NCBI GenBank assembly: GCA_000016765.1
Contig: CP000699.1
Location: 1,426,001-1,490,000 of the forward strand
Source of the DNA: Rhizorhabdus wittichii RW1
GTDB taxonomy: Bacteria > Pseudomonadota > Alphaproteobacteria > Sphingomonadales > Sphingomonadaceae
Reading direction: 5' to 3'
Length of the DNA: 64,000 nucleotides
Part shown: positions 34,994 to 42,899 of the stretch, piece after piece
Layout: each line of letters starts with the position of its first letter
Position numbering within the stretch: the first letter of the stretch is position 1
Made by a program: the position numbers and the translations under genes
Notes under the pieces: generated by a model
What the model was told of the DNA's origin: nothing
The model's input: only the letters and a program-made list of their open reading frames with translations
The model's database searches: none

Positions 34994-36520
34994 ATGTCGT
35001 CCGCCGCCCCTCCCGAGCTCCCGCCCGGATCGCGCCAGGTCGCCAAGGGCGCTGGCACCGCGCTGCTGGCGCGGGCCGGCGGCGTCATCGAGATCGTTTC
35101 CCAGCCGCTCTATGTCTGGCTGTTCGGCCTGCCGACCTACGGCCTCTACATGGTGCTGTGGTCGGCGGTGAACCTGATCGAGAACATCGCCGACATGGGG
35201 ATGACCAGTGCGCTGCAGCGCGTCGTGCCGCAAGCGCGAGACGATGCCGAGCGCGCCGCCGCGCTGCGCCAGGCGATGCTGCTCGGCCTCGGGCCCTGCA
35301 TCCTCATCGCCCTGCTCGTCAGCCTCGGCGCGCACCGGATCGCCGAGGTGGTCAACGTCGCCGCCAAGGATCGCGACGAACTGGCGACCGGCATCGCGAT
35401 CTTCGCCTGGGCCCTCCCCTTCTGGGCCTATGTCGAGATCGCGACCTCCGCGCTGCGCGCGCGCAAGGCGTTCGGGCCGGAGATCCGCCTGAGGGTGATG
35501 TGGGAACAGATCCTCCGTATGATCGCCGCGACGCTGCTCGCGGCGCTCGGCGCCGGCACGCTCGGCCTGCTGATCGCGCATCTCTGCTCGCTGGCGATCA
35601 CCTGCGTCTTCTCGACCCGGCTGCTCGCCCGCTATTACCGGCTCGACCTCGTGCTGCGCGGGGCCGGGCCGTCGATGCGGGCGAAGACCTTCTACGCCGG
35701 CATCTCGGTGCTGCCGTCGAACATCGTCAACCGGCTGTTCAGCGACGCGCCGCCGCTGATCCTCAACCTGATCATCCCGGGCGCCGCCGGGGCCAGCGCC
35801 GCCGGCCTGTTCGCGATCGCGCGCAAGATCGCCAGCGGCGTCCAGCTCATCCGCCAGGCCTTCTCCTATGTGATGGCGCCGCTCGCCTCCGAAGCGGTGC
35901 GCCACGACATCCGCCACGTCGCCGAGATCTACGGCTTCGCCACCCGGCTCACCATCGTCGTCGCGACGCCGGTGGTCTGCACCATCGCCGGCGGCGGCCG
36001 GGCGCTGCTCGCGCTGTTCGGCAGCGGCGCGCAGGCCGCCTATCTGGCGCTCGCGCTGCTCACCTTCACCCGGCTGATCGAGGCGGTGGCGGGCCAGGCC
36101 TCGGCGATCCAGTCGGTGATCAGCCGCTATCATCATCCGCTGGTCGGCAGCGCGATCGGGCTGGCCGTGTCGCTGGCGCTCGGCGCGCTGCTGCTGCCGC
36201 AGGGCGGGATGGACGGCATGGCGATCGCGGTGTCGGCGGGCATCGCGGTATCGGTGCTGACCCCGATGGTCCAGCTCTGGCACCACCAGCACCTCCATCC
36301 CTTCGCCCCGCCCTTCGCCCGCGCCGCGGCGGTGGCGGCAGCGGTCGGCGCGGTGATCTTCCTGCTCTCCGAACTGCTCGGGCCGCTCCACCATGTCGTC
36401 CGCATCGCGATCGGCGCGGTGCTGCTGGTTGCCGGCATCTGGGTCTCGGGCCGCTTCGGCCTCAGCCATGACGACAAGCTGGCGCTGGGCAAGACGGCGC
36501 GGAAGCTGCGGCTGCTATAG
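34994..36520 (+). CDS. Polysaccharide/lipid flippase-like membrane protein (Wzx/MATE type)
   Basis: This is a 508-residue integral membrane protein with about 12-14 hydrophobic segments. It begins KGAGTALLARAGGVIEIVSQ, followed by the PTYGLYMVLWSAVNLIENIA segment, characteristic of the polysaccharide-export flippase group of the MOP superfamily. Motifs such as DMGMTSALQRVVPQARDD fit lipid-linked oligosaccharide translocases. It is the first gene of the group inserted between sdhB and sdhA and is transcribed away from sdhB. The last 6 bases overlap the convergent nucleotidyltransferase. The substrate is unknown; the neighbouring CDP-alcohol chemistry suggests a lipid-linked polyol or glycan (inference). 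Confidence 0.85.
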   Translation: MSSAAPPELPPGSRQVAKGAGTALLARAGGVIEIVSQPLYVWLFGLPTYGLYMVLWSAVNLIENIADMGMTSALQRVVPQARDDAERAAALRQAMLLGLGPCILIALLVSLGAHRIAEVVNVAAKDRDELATGIAIFAWALPFWAYVEIATSALRARKAFGPEIRLRVMWEQILRMIAATLLAALGAGTLGLLIAHLCSLAITCVFSTRLLARYYRLDLVLRGAGPSMRAKTFYAGISVLPSNIVNRLFSDAPPLILNLIIPGAAGASAAGLFAIARKIASGVQLIRQAFSYVMAPLASEAVRHDIRHVAEIYGFATRLTIVVATPVVCTIAGGGRALLALFGSGAQAAYLALALLTFTRLIEAVAGQASAIQSVISRYHHPLVGSAIGLAVSLALGALLLPQGGMDGMAIAVSAGIAVSVLTPMVQLWHHQHLHPFAPPFARAAAVAAAVGAVIFLLSELLGPLHHVVRIAIGAVLLVAGIWVSGRFGLSHDDKLALGKTARKLRLL

Positions 36521-37327
36521 CTCCGGATCGGGCCGCGACGCCCGCGCCCGCAGGATAGCCTCGACCATTGCATGGTCGGAGGGCTTGTCGACGTCGATGC
36601 AAGCCTCGGCATAGGGCAGCAGGACGGCCTTCGCGGTCAGGCCCAGCCGCCGCCCCACCCGCGCGACCGCGCCGCCGAGGGTCAGCATCCGGAGCGCGAT
36701 CATCAGCGACAGGCCCACGCCGAAGGCGCCGAGCACCGCGCGCGCCTTCTTGCGCTGCTGCTCGACGCGCCGCCAGATGGCGAGCACCTCGAGCGCCTCC
36801 GGGCTGCCGAGCCAGAACAGGTTGGCGCCCGAATAGGCGCCGCCGCGAAACGGCAGCCAGGTGCGGCGGTTGCCGGGATAGGCGGCCTCCAGCACCTTCC
36901 TCTCGACCAGCGCCACGGCGATGTCGGCTCCCTCGGCGCCGACCTTGAACCGGTCGATCATCGCGTCGTCGAGCAGGACGTTGTCGGCGGTGGTCAGCAG
37001 GAAGGGATAGGCCTGCGGCATCGACCGCAGCGTGCCGGCGATCGCCTCGACGATCGAGGCGCCGCTGTCGCGCACCGTCACCCGCTCCTCGTCGCGCAGC
37101 CAGCGGGTCGCCGGATCGTCGAGCAGTGCATCGGCCTGCTGGGCGAGGATGACGATGCGCCTGACGTCCGGACGGGCGGCGAGCGTGCTGCCGACCCAGG
37201 CGAGCATCGGCTGGCCGGCCACGTCGATCAACGCCTTGAACGGCTGGCCGAAATGCTCCGCCAGCGGGTCGCCGCCGGGGCGCTGGCCGGCCAGCAGGAT
37301 CACGGTAAAAGCCGAATTGATCATCAT
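36515..37327 (-). CDS. MobA-like nucleotidyltransferase
   Basis: This is a 270-residue protein with the N-terminal nucleotide-binding fold of NTP transferases. It has FTVILLAGQRPGGDPLAEHF, then KALIDVAGQPMLAWV, and the metal-binding LLTTADNVLLDDAMID. The degenerate G-rich loop (AGQRPGGDPLA) differs from GxGxR and resembles the MobA-like group. Two starts are possible (ATG 37327 and 37324), with AAGGCA just upstream. It diverges from the CDP-alcohol phosphatidyltransferase gene across 55 bp, the likely shared promoter region. I infer that it activates a sugar- or polyol-phosphate for that enzyme; cofactor-type MobA activity is less likely here. Confidence 0.8.
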   Translation of the reverse strand: MMINSAFTVILLAGQRPGGDPLAEHFGQPFKALIDVAGQPMLAWVGSTLAARPDVRRIVILAQQADALLDDPATRWLRDEERVTVRDSGASIVEAIAGTLRSMPQAYPFLLTTADNVLLDDAMIDRFKVGAEGADIAVALVERKVLEAAYPGNRRTWLPFRGGAYSGANLFWLGSPEALEVLAIWRRVEQQRKKARAVLGAFGVGLSLMIALRMLTLGGAVARVGRRLGLTAKAVLLPYAEACIDVDKPSDHAMVEAILRARASRPDPEL

Positions 37328-37382
37328 CGTGCCTTGCCAGCCCAAGGCCGCGTCGGCAAGGAACGCCGACGTCAACTCTCAT

Positions 37383-38480
37383 ATGGTGATCATGAACATC
37401 AGTAGTGTACCCGGCGTCCGATCGATCGGAACCAACCCGACGCCGATCTGGGGCATGTCCAGTACCGAGCGGCTGCGGCGCATGGCCGCCGCCCAGAAGC
37501 TGCGGTATCGCGAGGAAAGCAACGGCCCCGTCCTGCTGGTCTCGGCCAGCCATGTGTTCGAACCCGCCTGGCTGAAATTCATGGTCGACCGGCCGGGCCA
37601 GGTGCTGACCCTCGACGGCGAGAAGGTGATCGCCCATCTCACCTCCGACACGGGCGGCGGCTTTCCCGACGGCCTCGACGAGGTGCGGGTCGAGGACAAC
37701 CGCGTCTTCTACAACGCCGCGCTGCGCAAGCGCGAGGAACCGGTGATCGCGAAGCTCGAGCCCGGCACCGCCAAGGCGATCGAGCGCAAGACCTATTTCG
37801 GCGCCTATAAGGGCGTCACCGACATCCTCACCAAATATCTGTGGCCCGAATGGGCGCTGGTGCTGACCCGCCTGGCCGCGAAGATCGGCATGTCGCCCAA
37901 CCAGGTGACGGCGATCGGCGCGGCGCTGTGCGTCCTCGCCACCTGGCTGTTCTGGATCGGCGAATATGGCTGGGGCATGGCCGCGGGGCTGGTCTTCATG
38001 GTGCTCGACACCGTCGACGGCAAGCTCGCCCGCTGCACCATCACCTCCAGCGCGTGGGGCAACGTCTTCGACCATGGCGTCGACCTGGTCCATCCGCCCT
38101 TCTGGTGGTGGGCCTGGGGCGTCGGCCTGTCGCATTGGGGATTGGCCTATACCCATCTCGAATTCACGCTGGTGATGATCGCGATCGTCGGCGGCTATGT
38201 CGTCCAGCGCGCGATCGAGGGCGCGTTCATCCGCCGCTTCAACGGCATGCACATCCATGTCTGGGAGAAGATCGACAGCGACTTCCGCCTGATCACCGCG
38301 CGGCGCAACCCGAACATGGTGATCCTGTTCGTCGCCACGCTGTTCGGGCGGCCCGACCTCGGCCTTATCGCCGTGGCGGTGTGGACCGTGCTATCCTGCC
38401 TGTTCCATGCGGTCCGGCTGGCCCAGGCGCTGCGCCGTCGCAAGCGCGGGGTGAAGGTCCGGTCCTGGCTGACGGTGTGA
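37383..38480 (+). CDS. CDP-alcohol phosphatidyltransferase with extra N-terminal region
   Basis: This is a 365-residue protein. The C-terminal half (about 145-355) is a membrane CDP-alcohol phosphotransferase with the full family motif D-x2-DG-x2-AR-x8-G-x3-D-x3-D (starting at DTVDGKLAR) and about six hydrophobic segments. The N-terminal 140 residues are not part of that domain. They contain GPVLLVSASHVFEPAWLKF and EPVIAKLEPGTAKAIERKTY, reminiscent of a degraded nucleotidyltransferase domain like that fused in inositol-phosphate synthases of the IPCT-DIPPS type. ATG 37383 or 37392 are the possible starts. The product is probably a phosphodiester between a polyol and a lipid or second polyol. 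Confidence 0.85.
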   Translation: MVIMNISSVPGVRSIGTNPTPIWGMSSTERLRRMAAAQKLRYREESNGPVLLVSASHVFEPAWLKFMVDRPGQVLTLDGEKVIAHLTSDTGGGFPDGLDEVRVEDNRVFYNAALRKREEPVIAKLEPGTAKAIERKTYFGAYKGVTDILTKYLWPEWALVLTRLAAKIGMSPNQVTAIGAALCVLATWLFWIGEYGWGMAAGLVFMVLDTVDGKLARCTITSSAWGNVFDHGVDLVHPPFWWWAWGVGLSHWGLAYTHLEFTLVMIAIVGGYVVQRAIEGAFIRRFNGMHIHVWEKIDSDFRLITARRNPNMVILFVATLFGRPDLGLIAVAVWTVLSCLFHAVRLAQALRRRKRGVKVRSWLTV

Positions 38481-38497
38481 CGCGATAGGAGGACGGA

Positions 38498-39130
38498 ATG
38501 GCGAACGCGACGATCGAGAAATTCGGCTGGCCCGCGACGCTGGTCCGCGATTATCGCCATTGGGTCGTCCTGCTGCGTCCGGCCCAGCCGACGCTCGGCT
38601 CGCTCGTCCTCGCCGCCAAGTCGGACGCCACCGCGTTCGGCGACCTGCCGGCCGAGGCCCATGCCGAGCTGAAGACCGTCACCGCCGAGATCGAGACGGC
38701 GCTGAAGCTGGCGGTCGACTATCGGAAGCTCAACTATCTGATGCTGATGATGGTCGACCCGCACGTCCATTTCCACGTCATCCCCCGCCATGAGGGCGAG
38801 CGCGAGCATGACGGCCTCTCGATCACCGACGCCGGCTGGCCCGGTCCGCCCGCGCTGGGCCAGGCCGTCGCGCTGTCGGACGGGCAGGTCGCGGCGATGG
38901 CCGGCTGGCTCAAGGGGCTGATGGCGAACGGACGGAGCGCCGCCGCCCTCGCCAAGGGCAGCCCGGCGCAGGAGCAGATCCGCAACGGCGCGCCCAATCC
39001 GGTCCGCGACGCGGGGCCCGACGCGATCCGCGACGAGGATGGCAAGGACTGGGACGTCGTCGACGAAAGCTCCGACGAGTCCTTTCCCGCCAGCGATCCG
39101 CCGAACTATTCGCGACCGAAGAAGAACTGA
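38498..39130 (+). CDS. HIT-family hydrolase with acidic SFPASDPP tail
   Basis: This is a 210-residue protein. Residues 1-150 form a HIT domain with the histidine triad HVHFHVIPRH (His89, His91, His93), the active site of nucleotide hydrolases and transferases. The C-terminal 60 residues are an added tail ending DESSDESFPASDPPNY, a short motif I recall at the ends of several unrelated alphaproteobacterial proteins. ATG 38498 has the strong ribosome site AGGAGG. It starts 17 bp after the CDP-alcohol phosphatidyltransferase stop, so the two are co-transcribed. HIT enzymes can cleave or form nucleotide-phosphate bonds, but the substrate is unknown. Confidence 0.87.
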   Translation: MANATIEKFGWPATLVRDYRHWVVLLRPAQPTLGSLVLAAKSDATAFGDLPAEAHAELKTVTAEIETALKLAVDYRKLNYLMLMMVDPHVHFHVIPRHEGEREHDGLSITDAGWPGPPALGQAVALSDGQVAAMAGWLKGLMANGRSAAALAKGSPAQEQIRNGAPNPVRDAGPDAIRDEDGKDWDVVDESSDESFPASDPPNYSRPKKN

Positions 39131-39147
39131 GGCGCCAATTCCCTGCC

Positions 39148-39280
39148 GTCACCCTGAACTCGGGCTGGAGAGAGCGATTTTCCTGTCGTCATCCCGGACT
39201 TGATCCGGGATCCAGAAACGCAACGCTGAGGCTTCATCTCGACGGAGCGGCAATGGATCCTGACTTTCGTCAGGATGACG
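39148..39280. repeat. Cluster of dispersed palindromic elements
   Basis: Within the 173-bp gap are a half element (39148-39165), a full palindrome (39187-39214, core ATCCCGGA...TCCGGGAT) and a third in opposite orientation (39254-39280, core ATCCTGA...TCAGGAT). The outer ends, CGTCAT and ATCCA, match the inverted repeats at 10239-10373 and 44208-44308. Confidence 0.75.
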
Positions 39281-39303
39281 CGCGTTGACGGCCGAAGGAA
39301 TCC

Positions 39304-40044
39304 CTACGTCCCGGCCGCCCAGCCCTCGGTCAGCGCCCGCGCGATCGGCAGGTCCTCGGGGAAGTCGACCTCGGCCCAGGGCAGCCCCTCGATCGAGACG
39401 GTGCCGACGACGCCGCTCGGCGCCAGCGCGTGGATCGCCTTGAGATACCAGTTGAGCACGCCTTCGGGGGTGCGCATCATCGCCTCCACCTGGTCGCGGA
39501 AGATGCGGGGTCCGTCGCCCTTGAAGGCGAGCATGCCGATCGACTCGGCATTGGTCTCATGCGGTTCGAGCCGCTTGCCGATCTGGAGCAGCCGGTCGCC
39601 GTCGCGCTGCACCTTCATGTCGTCGAGGTCGTAATCGTCCTTCACGTCGATCGTCACGGTGATCGGCGCGGTCGCGCCGGCGATCAGCCGGCCGACGATG
39701 GCGGGCGAGACGAGCGTGTCGCCGTTGAGGATGATGAAGTCCTGGTCCATCTCCTCGCGCACGATCCAGCACGAGCCGAGATTGTCGGCGACCTTGTAGA
39801 AGGGATTGAAGCGGGTACGGATGGCGACGCCCGGATGCCCGATCCCGGCCAGCGCCGCCGCCAGCTTCTCGTCGCGGAAGCCGGTGACCACCGCGATCTC
39901 GGTGATGCCGTTGGCGACCAGCGCCTCGATCTGCCACGCGATCAGGCTCTTGCCCGCGAAATCGATGAGGCATTTGGGCTGGTCGGCGGTCAGCGGCAGC
40001 AGCCGCGATCCCTGTCCGGCCGAAAGGATGATGGCTTTCTTCAT
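39304..40044 (-). CDS. Phosphocholine/polyol-phosphate cytidylyltransferase-like nucleotidyltransferase
   Basis: This is a 246-residue NTP-transferase fold protein. The loop KAIILSAGQGSRLLPLTADQ is followed by PKCLIDFAGKSLIAWQ, FYKVADNLGSCWIV and the metal-binding DFIILNGDTLVSP. The NLGSCW segment and the compact size place it with LicC- and inositol-1-phosphate-type cytidylyltransferases rather than with dTDP-sugar enzymes. It is the gene closest to sdhA in the inserted group, on the minus strand. The predicted role is making a CDP- (or other NDP-) activated small alcohol for the CDP-alcohol phosphatidyltransferase at 37383. Substrate specificity is inferred from context, not seen. Confidence 0.83.
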   Translation of the reverse strand: MKKAIILSAGQGSRLLPLTADQPKCLIDFAGKSLIAWQIEALVANGITEIAVVTGFRDEKLAAALAGIGHPGVAIRTRFNPFYKVADNLGSCWIVREEMDQDFIILNGDTLVSPAIVGRLIAGATAPITVTIDVKDDYDLDDMKVQRDGDRLLQIGKRLEPHETNAESIGMLAFKGDGPRIFRDQVEAMMRTPEGVLNWYLKAIHALAPSGVVGTVSIEGLPWAEVDFPEDLPIARALTEGWAAGT

Positions 40045-40097
40045 GAAGGCGGCCCCCTAAGCGGGAATTGCGGCGAGATGATGAAAAGCCGGCCCAA

Positions 40098-40122
40098 AGA
40101 AAAGGGGGCCGAAGCCCCCTTT
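40098..40122. terminator. Terminator after sdhA
   Basis: A 9-bp stem, AAAGGGGGC at 40101-40109 pairing with GCCCCCTTT at 40114-40122, is flanked by A/T runs on both sides, so it can work in both directions. It lies 27 bp after the sdhA stop on the minus strand and upstream of the next minus-strand gene. It should therefore separate sdhCDA from the inserted genes. Confidence 0.8.
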
Positions 40123-40148
40123 TCCCGAACCGTTCCCGATGGCGGCGA

Positions 40149-41936
40149 TCAGTAAACGCGCGCCTTCGGCTTGATATATTCGACGTCGTCGGTGAGCGTG
40201 TAATCGTGCACCGGGCGATAATCGATCTTCACCTCGCCCTTGTCGAACCAGGTGATGGTGTGCTTCATCCAGTTCGCATCGTCGCGATCGGGATAATCCT
40301 CGTGCATGTGCGCGCCGCGGCTTTCCTTGCGGTTCGCCGCCGAATGCATCGTCACCACCGCCTGCGGCAGCATGTTGTCGAGCTCGAGCGTCTCGATCAG
40401 GTCCGTGTTGAAGATCAGCGACCGGTCGGTGATGCCGATATCGTCGAGGCGGGTATAGACCTTGTCGATCTTCCCCTGGCCTTCGCCGAGCAGCTCGGAA
40501 TCGCGGAACACGGCGCAGTGCTTCTGCATCGTGTGCTGCATGTCGAGGCGGATCTGCGCGGTCGGGGTGCCGCCCTTGGCGTTGCGGTAATGGTCGAGCC
40601 GGCCGAGCGCCTTCTCGTCGGCTTCCTTGTTGATCCCGCCATGCTTGCTGTTCGGCTTGACCAGCTCCGCCAGACGGAAGCCGGTCGCGCGGCCGAACAC
40701 GACGAGGTCGATCAGCGAGTTGGAGCCGAGGCGGTTGGCGCCGTGGACCGACACGCAGGCCGCCTCGCCCACCGCGAACAGGCCGGGGACGACTGCGTCC
40801 GGGTTGCCGTCCTTCAGGGTGACGACCTCGCCATGATAGTTACAGGGGACGCCGCCCATATTGTAGTGGACGGTCGGCGTCACCGGCAGCGGCTGGCGGG
40901 TCAGGTCGACGCCGGCGAAGATCTTGCCGGTCTCGGTGATGCCGGGCAGCCGCTCCGCCAGCACCTTGGGATCGATATGATCGAGGTGCAGGTAGATATA
41001 GTCGCCGTTCTTGCCGACGCCGCGGCCCTCGCGCATCTCCATCGCCATCGAACGCGACACGACGTCGCGGCTGGCGAGGTCCTTCGCCGACGGGGCATAG
41101 CGCTCCATGAAGCGCTCGCCCTGCGAGTTGGTGAGATAGCCGCCCTCGCCGCGCGCGCCCTCGGTGATGAGGACGCCCGCGCCGTAGATGCCGGTCGGGT
41201 GGAACTGCACGAACTCCATGTCCTGGAGCGGCAGGCCGGCGCGCAGCACCATGCCGCCGCCGTCGCCGGTGCAGGTGTGCGCCGACGTCGCGGAGAAATA
41301 GGTGCGGCCCGAACCGCCCGTCGCCAGCACCACCGCCTGGCTGCGGAAGCGATGGATCGAGCCGTCCTCCATGCAGAGCGCGATCACGCCCTTGCACGCG
41401 CCGTCCTCCATGATCAGGTCGAGCGCGAAATATTCGATGTAGAAGTCGGCATCGTACTTCAGGCTCTGCTGATAGAGCGCGTGAAGCATCGCGTGGCCGG
41501 TGCGGTCCGCGGCGGCGCAGGTGCGCTGCACGGGCGGGCCGGCGCCCATGTTCTGCATGTGGCCGCCGAACGGGCGCTGGTAGATCTTGCCCTCTTCGGT
41601 GCGGCTGAACGGCACGCCCGCATGTTCGAGCTCGATCACCGCGGCCGGCGCCTCGCGCACCATATATTCGATGGCGTCCTGGTCGCCGAGCCAGTCCGAC
41701 CCCTTGACGGTGTCGTACATGTGCCAGGTCCAGTGATCCGGGCCCATATTGCCGAGCGAGGCGGCGATGCCGCCCTGCGCCGCGACGGTGTGGCTGCGGG
41801 TCGGGAACACCTTGGTGATGCAGGCCGTCTTGAGGCCGGCGCCCGCCGCGCCCATGGTGGCGCGAAGGCCGGAGCCGCCCGCGCCCACGACCACCGCGTC
41901 ATAGAGGTGGTCGACGATCTTATATGCCTCGGACAT
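40149..41936 (-). CDS. sdhA: Succinate dehydrogenase flavoprotein subunit
   Basis: This is the catalytic FAD subunit of complex II. The 595-residue protein has the dinucleotide fold [19 protein letters not shown] and the covalent FAD histidine in [38 protein letters not shown] follows; RTC and His residues there shape the active site. [20 protein letters not shown] and the C-terminal dicarboxylate region with [19 protein letters not shown] are also present. ATG 41936 overlaps the sdhD stop (TAATG). Unlike the common order sdhCDAB, sdhB does not follow: a terminator and five unrelated genes come next. Confidence 0.97.
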   Translation of the reverse strand: MSEAYKIVDHLYDAVVVGAGGSGLRATMGAAGAGLKTACITKVFPTRSHTVAAQGGIAASLGNMGPDHWTWHMYDTVKGSDWLGDQDAIEYMVREAPAAVIELEHAGVPFSRTEEGKIYQRPFGGHMQNMGAGPPVQRTCAAADRTGHAMLHALYQQSLKYDADFYIEYFALDLIMEDGACKGVIALCMEDGSIHRFRSQAVVLATGGSGRTYFSATSAHTCTGDGGGMVLRAGLPLQDMEFVQFHPTGIYGAGVLITEGARGEGGYLTNSQGERFMERYAPSAKDLASRDVVSRSMAMEMREGRGVGKNGDYIYLHLDHIDPKVLAERLPGITETGKIFAGVDLTRQPLPVTPTVHYNMGGVPCNYHGEVVTLKDGNPDAVVPGLFAVGEAACVSVHGANRLGSNSLIDLVVFGRATGFRLAELVKPNSKHGGINKEADEKALGRLDHYRNAKGGTPTAQIRLDMQHTMQKHCAVFRDSELLGEGQGKIDKVYTRLDDIGITDRSLIFNTDLIETLELDNMLPQAVVTMHSAANRKESRGAHMHEDYPDRDDANWMKHTITWFDKGEVKIDYRPVHDYTLTDDVEYIKPKARVY

Positions 41937-42325
41937 TAGGCCGAAACTCCCCCGAAGGCGATCTTGAGGATCGAGAAGATCGCCAGCGCGGCGCCTGCGA
42001 TCGTGTAGAGGTTGAGCAGCAGCAGGGAGAAGACCTTGCCGGCATCCTCATGGACATAGTCCTCGAGGACGACCTGGAGGCCCAGCCGCATGTGGTAGAA
42101 GACCGAGACGGTCAGCAGGACCAGCGGCACCGCCACGATCGGCGAGCCGATCCACTGCACCACCACGTCGTGCCCGAGGTTGGGCAGGCGGAACAGCGAG
42201 ACGACGAACCAGGTGGCGAGCAGCAGGTTGCCCGCCGCCGTCACCCGCTGGCGCCACCAGTGCATCGCGCCATGCTTGGCCGAGCCGAGGCCGCGGACGC
42301 GGCCGATTCCGGTTCCGTTACCCAT
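41936..42325 (-). CDS. sdhD: Succinate dehydrogenase membrane anchor subunit
   Basis: This is a 129-residue membrane anchor of complex II with three hydrophobic helices ([60 protein letters not shown]). The conserved heme/quinone region is [20 protein letters not shown], where the histidine ligand and the EDYVH motif match the alphaproteobacterial SdhD family. The stop overlaps the sdhA start. The start overlaps the sdhC stop by one base. Confidence 0.93.
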   Translation of the reverse strand: MGNGTGIGRVRGLGSAKHGAMHWWRQRVTAAGNLLLATWFVVSLFRLPNLGHDVVVQWIGSPIVAVPLVLLTVSVFYHMRLGLQVVLEDYVHEDAGKVFSLLLLNLYTIAGAALAIFSILKIAFGGVSA

Positions 42326-42732
42326 CAGTGCGCTCCCTTCGAAAGCGAGAGCAGGATCGGGACCCAGATCAGCAGCGTGACCAGCACCGAACCGACCATC
42401 GTCGCGATCGATCCCGTCTTGTTGATCTTCAGTTCATAGCCCGCGCCGATGTCGAGCACGAAGTGCCGCAAGCCCGAGAAGAGATGCTGGAAGAAGGACC
42501 AGGTCAGTCCGATCGCGACCAGATAGCCGAACCAGGACGTGGCGACCTTATAGAAGGTCGCATAGGCGTCGGGCCCGCTCGCGGCCGCCACCAGCCACCA
42601 GACGAAAGCCAGACCTGCCACGATCGCGAGTCCCACGCCGGTCGCCCGGTGCAGGATCGACACGGCCATGTGCGGACCCCATTTCCAGATAGTGAGGTGC
42701 GGCGAAAGCGGACGCCCCGGATTGCGCGACAT
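42325..42732 (-). CDS. sdhC: Succinate dehydrogenase cytochrome b556 subunit
   Basis: This is a 135-residue membrane subunit binding heme b and quinone. It starts with the family signature RPLSPHLTIWKWGPHMAVSI followed by LHRATGVGLA. It has three membrane helices, and the heme ligand is the histidine of FSGLRHFVLDIG. It heads sdhC-sdhD-sdhA. The 167 bp to the divergent chemoreceptor gene at 42900 should contain the sdh promoter, which I could not pinpoint. Confidence 0.95.
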   Translation of the reverse strand: MSRNPGRPLSPHLTIWKWGPHMAVSILHRATGVGLAIVAGLAFVWWLVAAASGPDAYATFYKVATSWFGYLVAIGLTWSFFQHLFSGLRHFVLDIGAGYELKINKTGSIATMVGSVLVTLLIWVPILLSLSKGAH

Positions 42733-42899
42733 GATGCCCTCCCTCTGTCGTCGGCGCCCGTCTTAGACGATGCGCCGCACCATGCAAGGCGCTTTGGAGC
42801 CCCCGGCGCAGCGAATTTCGGTCATTCTAAACGGCCTGTTTACCAACGCCCCCCTATGAATCGCCCCAATTGGCGAAAGAGTGCGAGGCGCAGATACCC

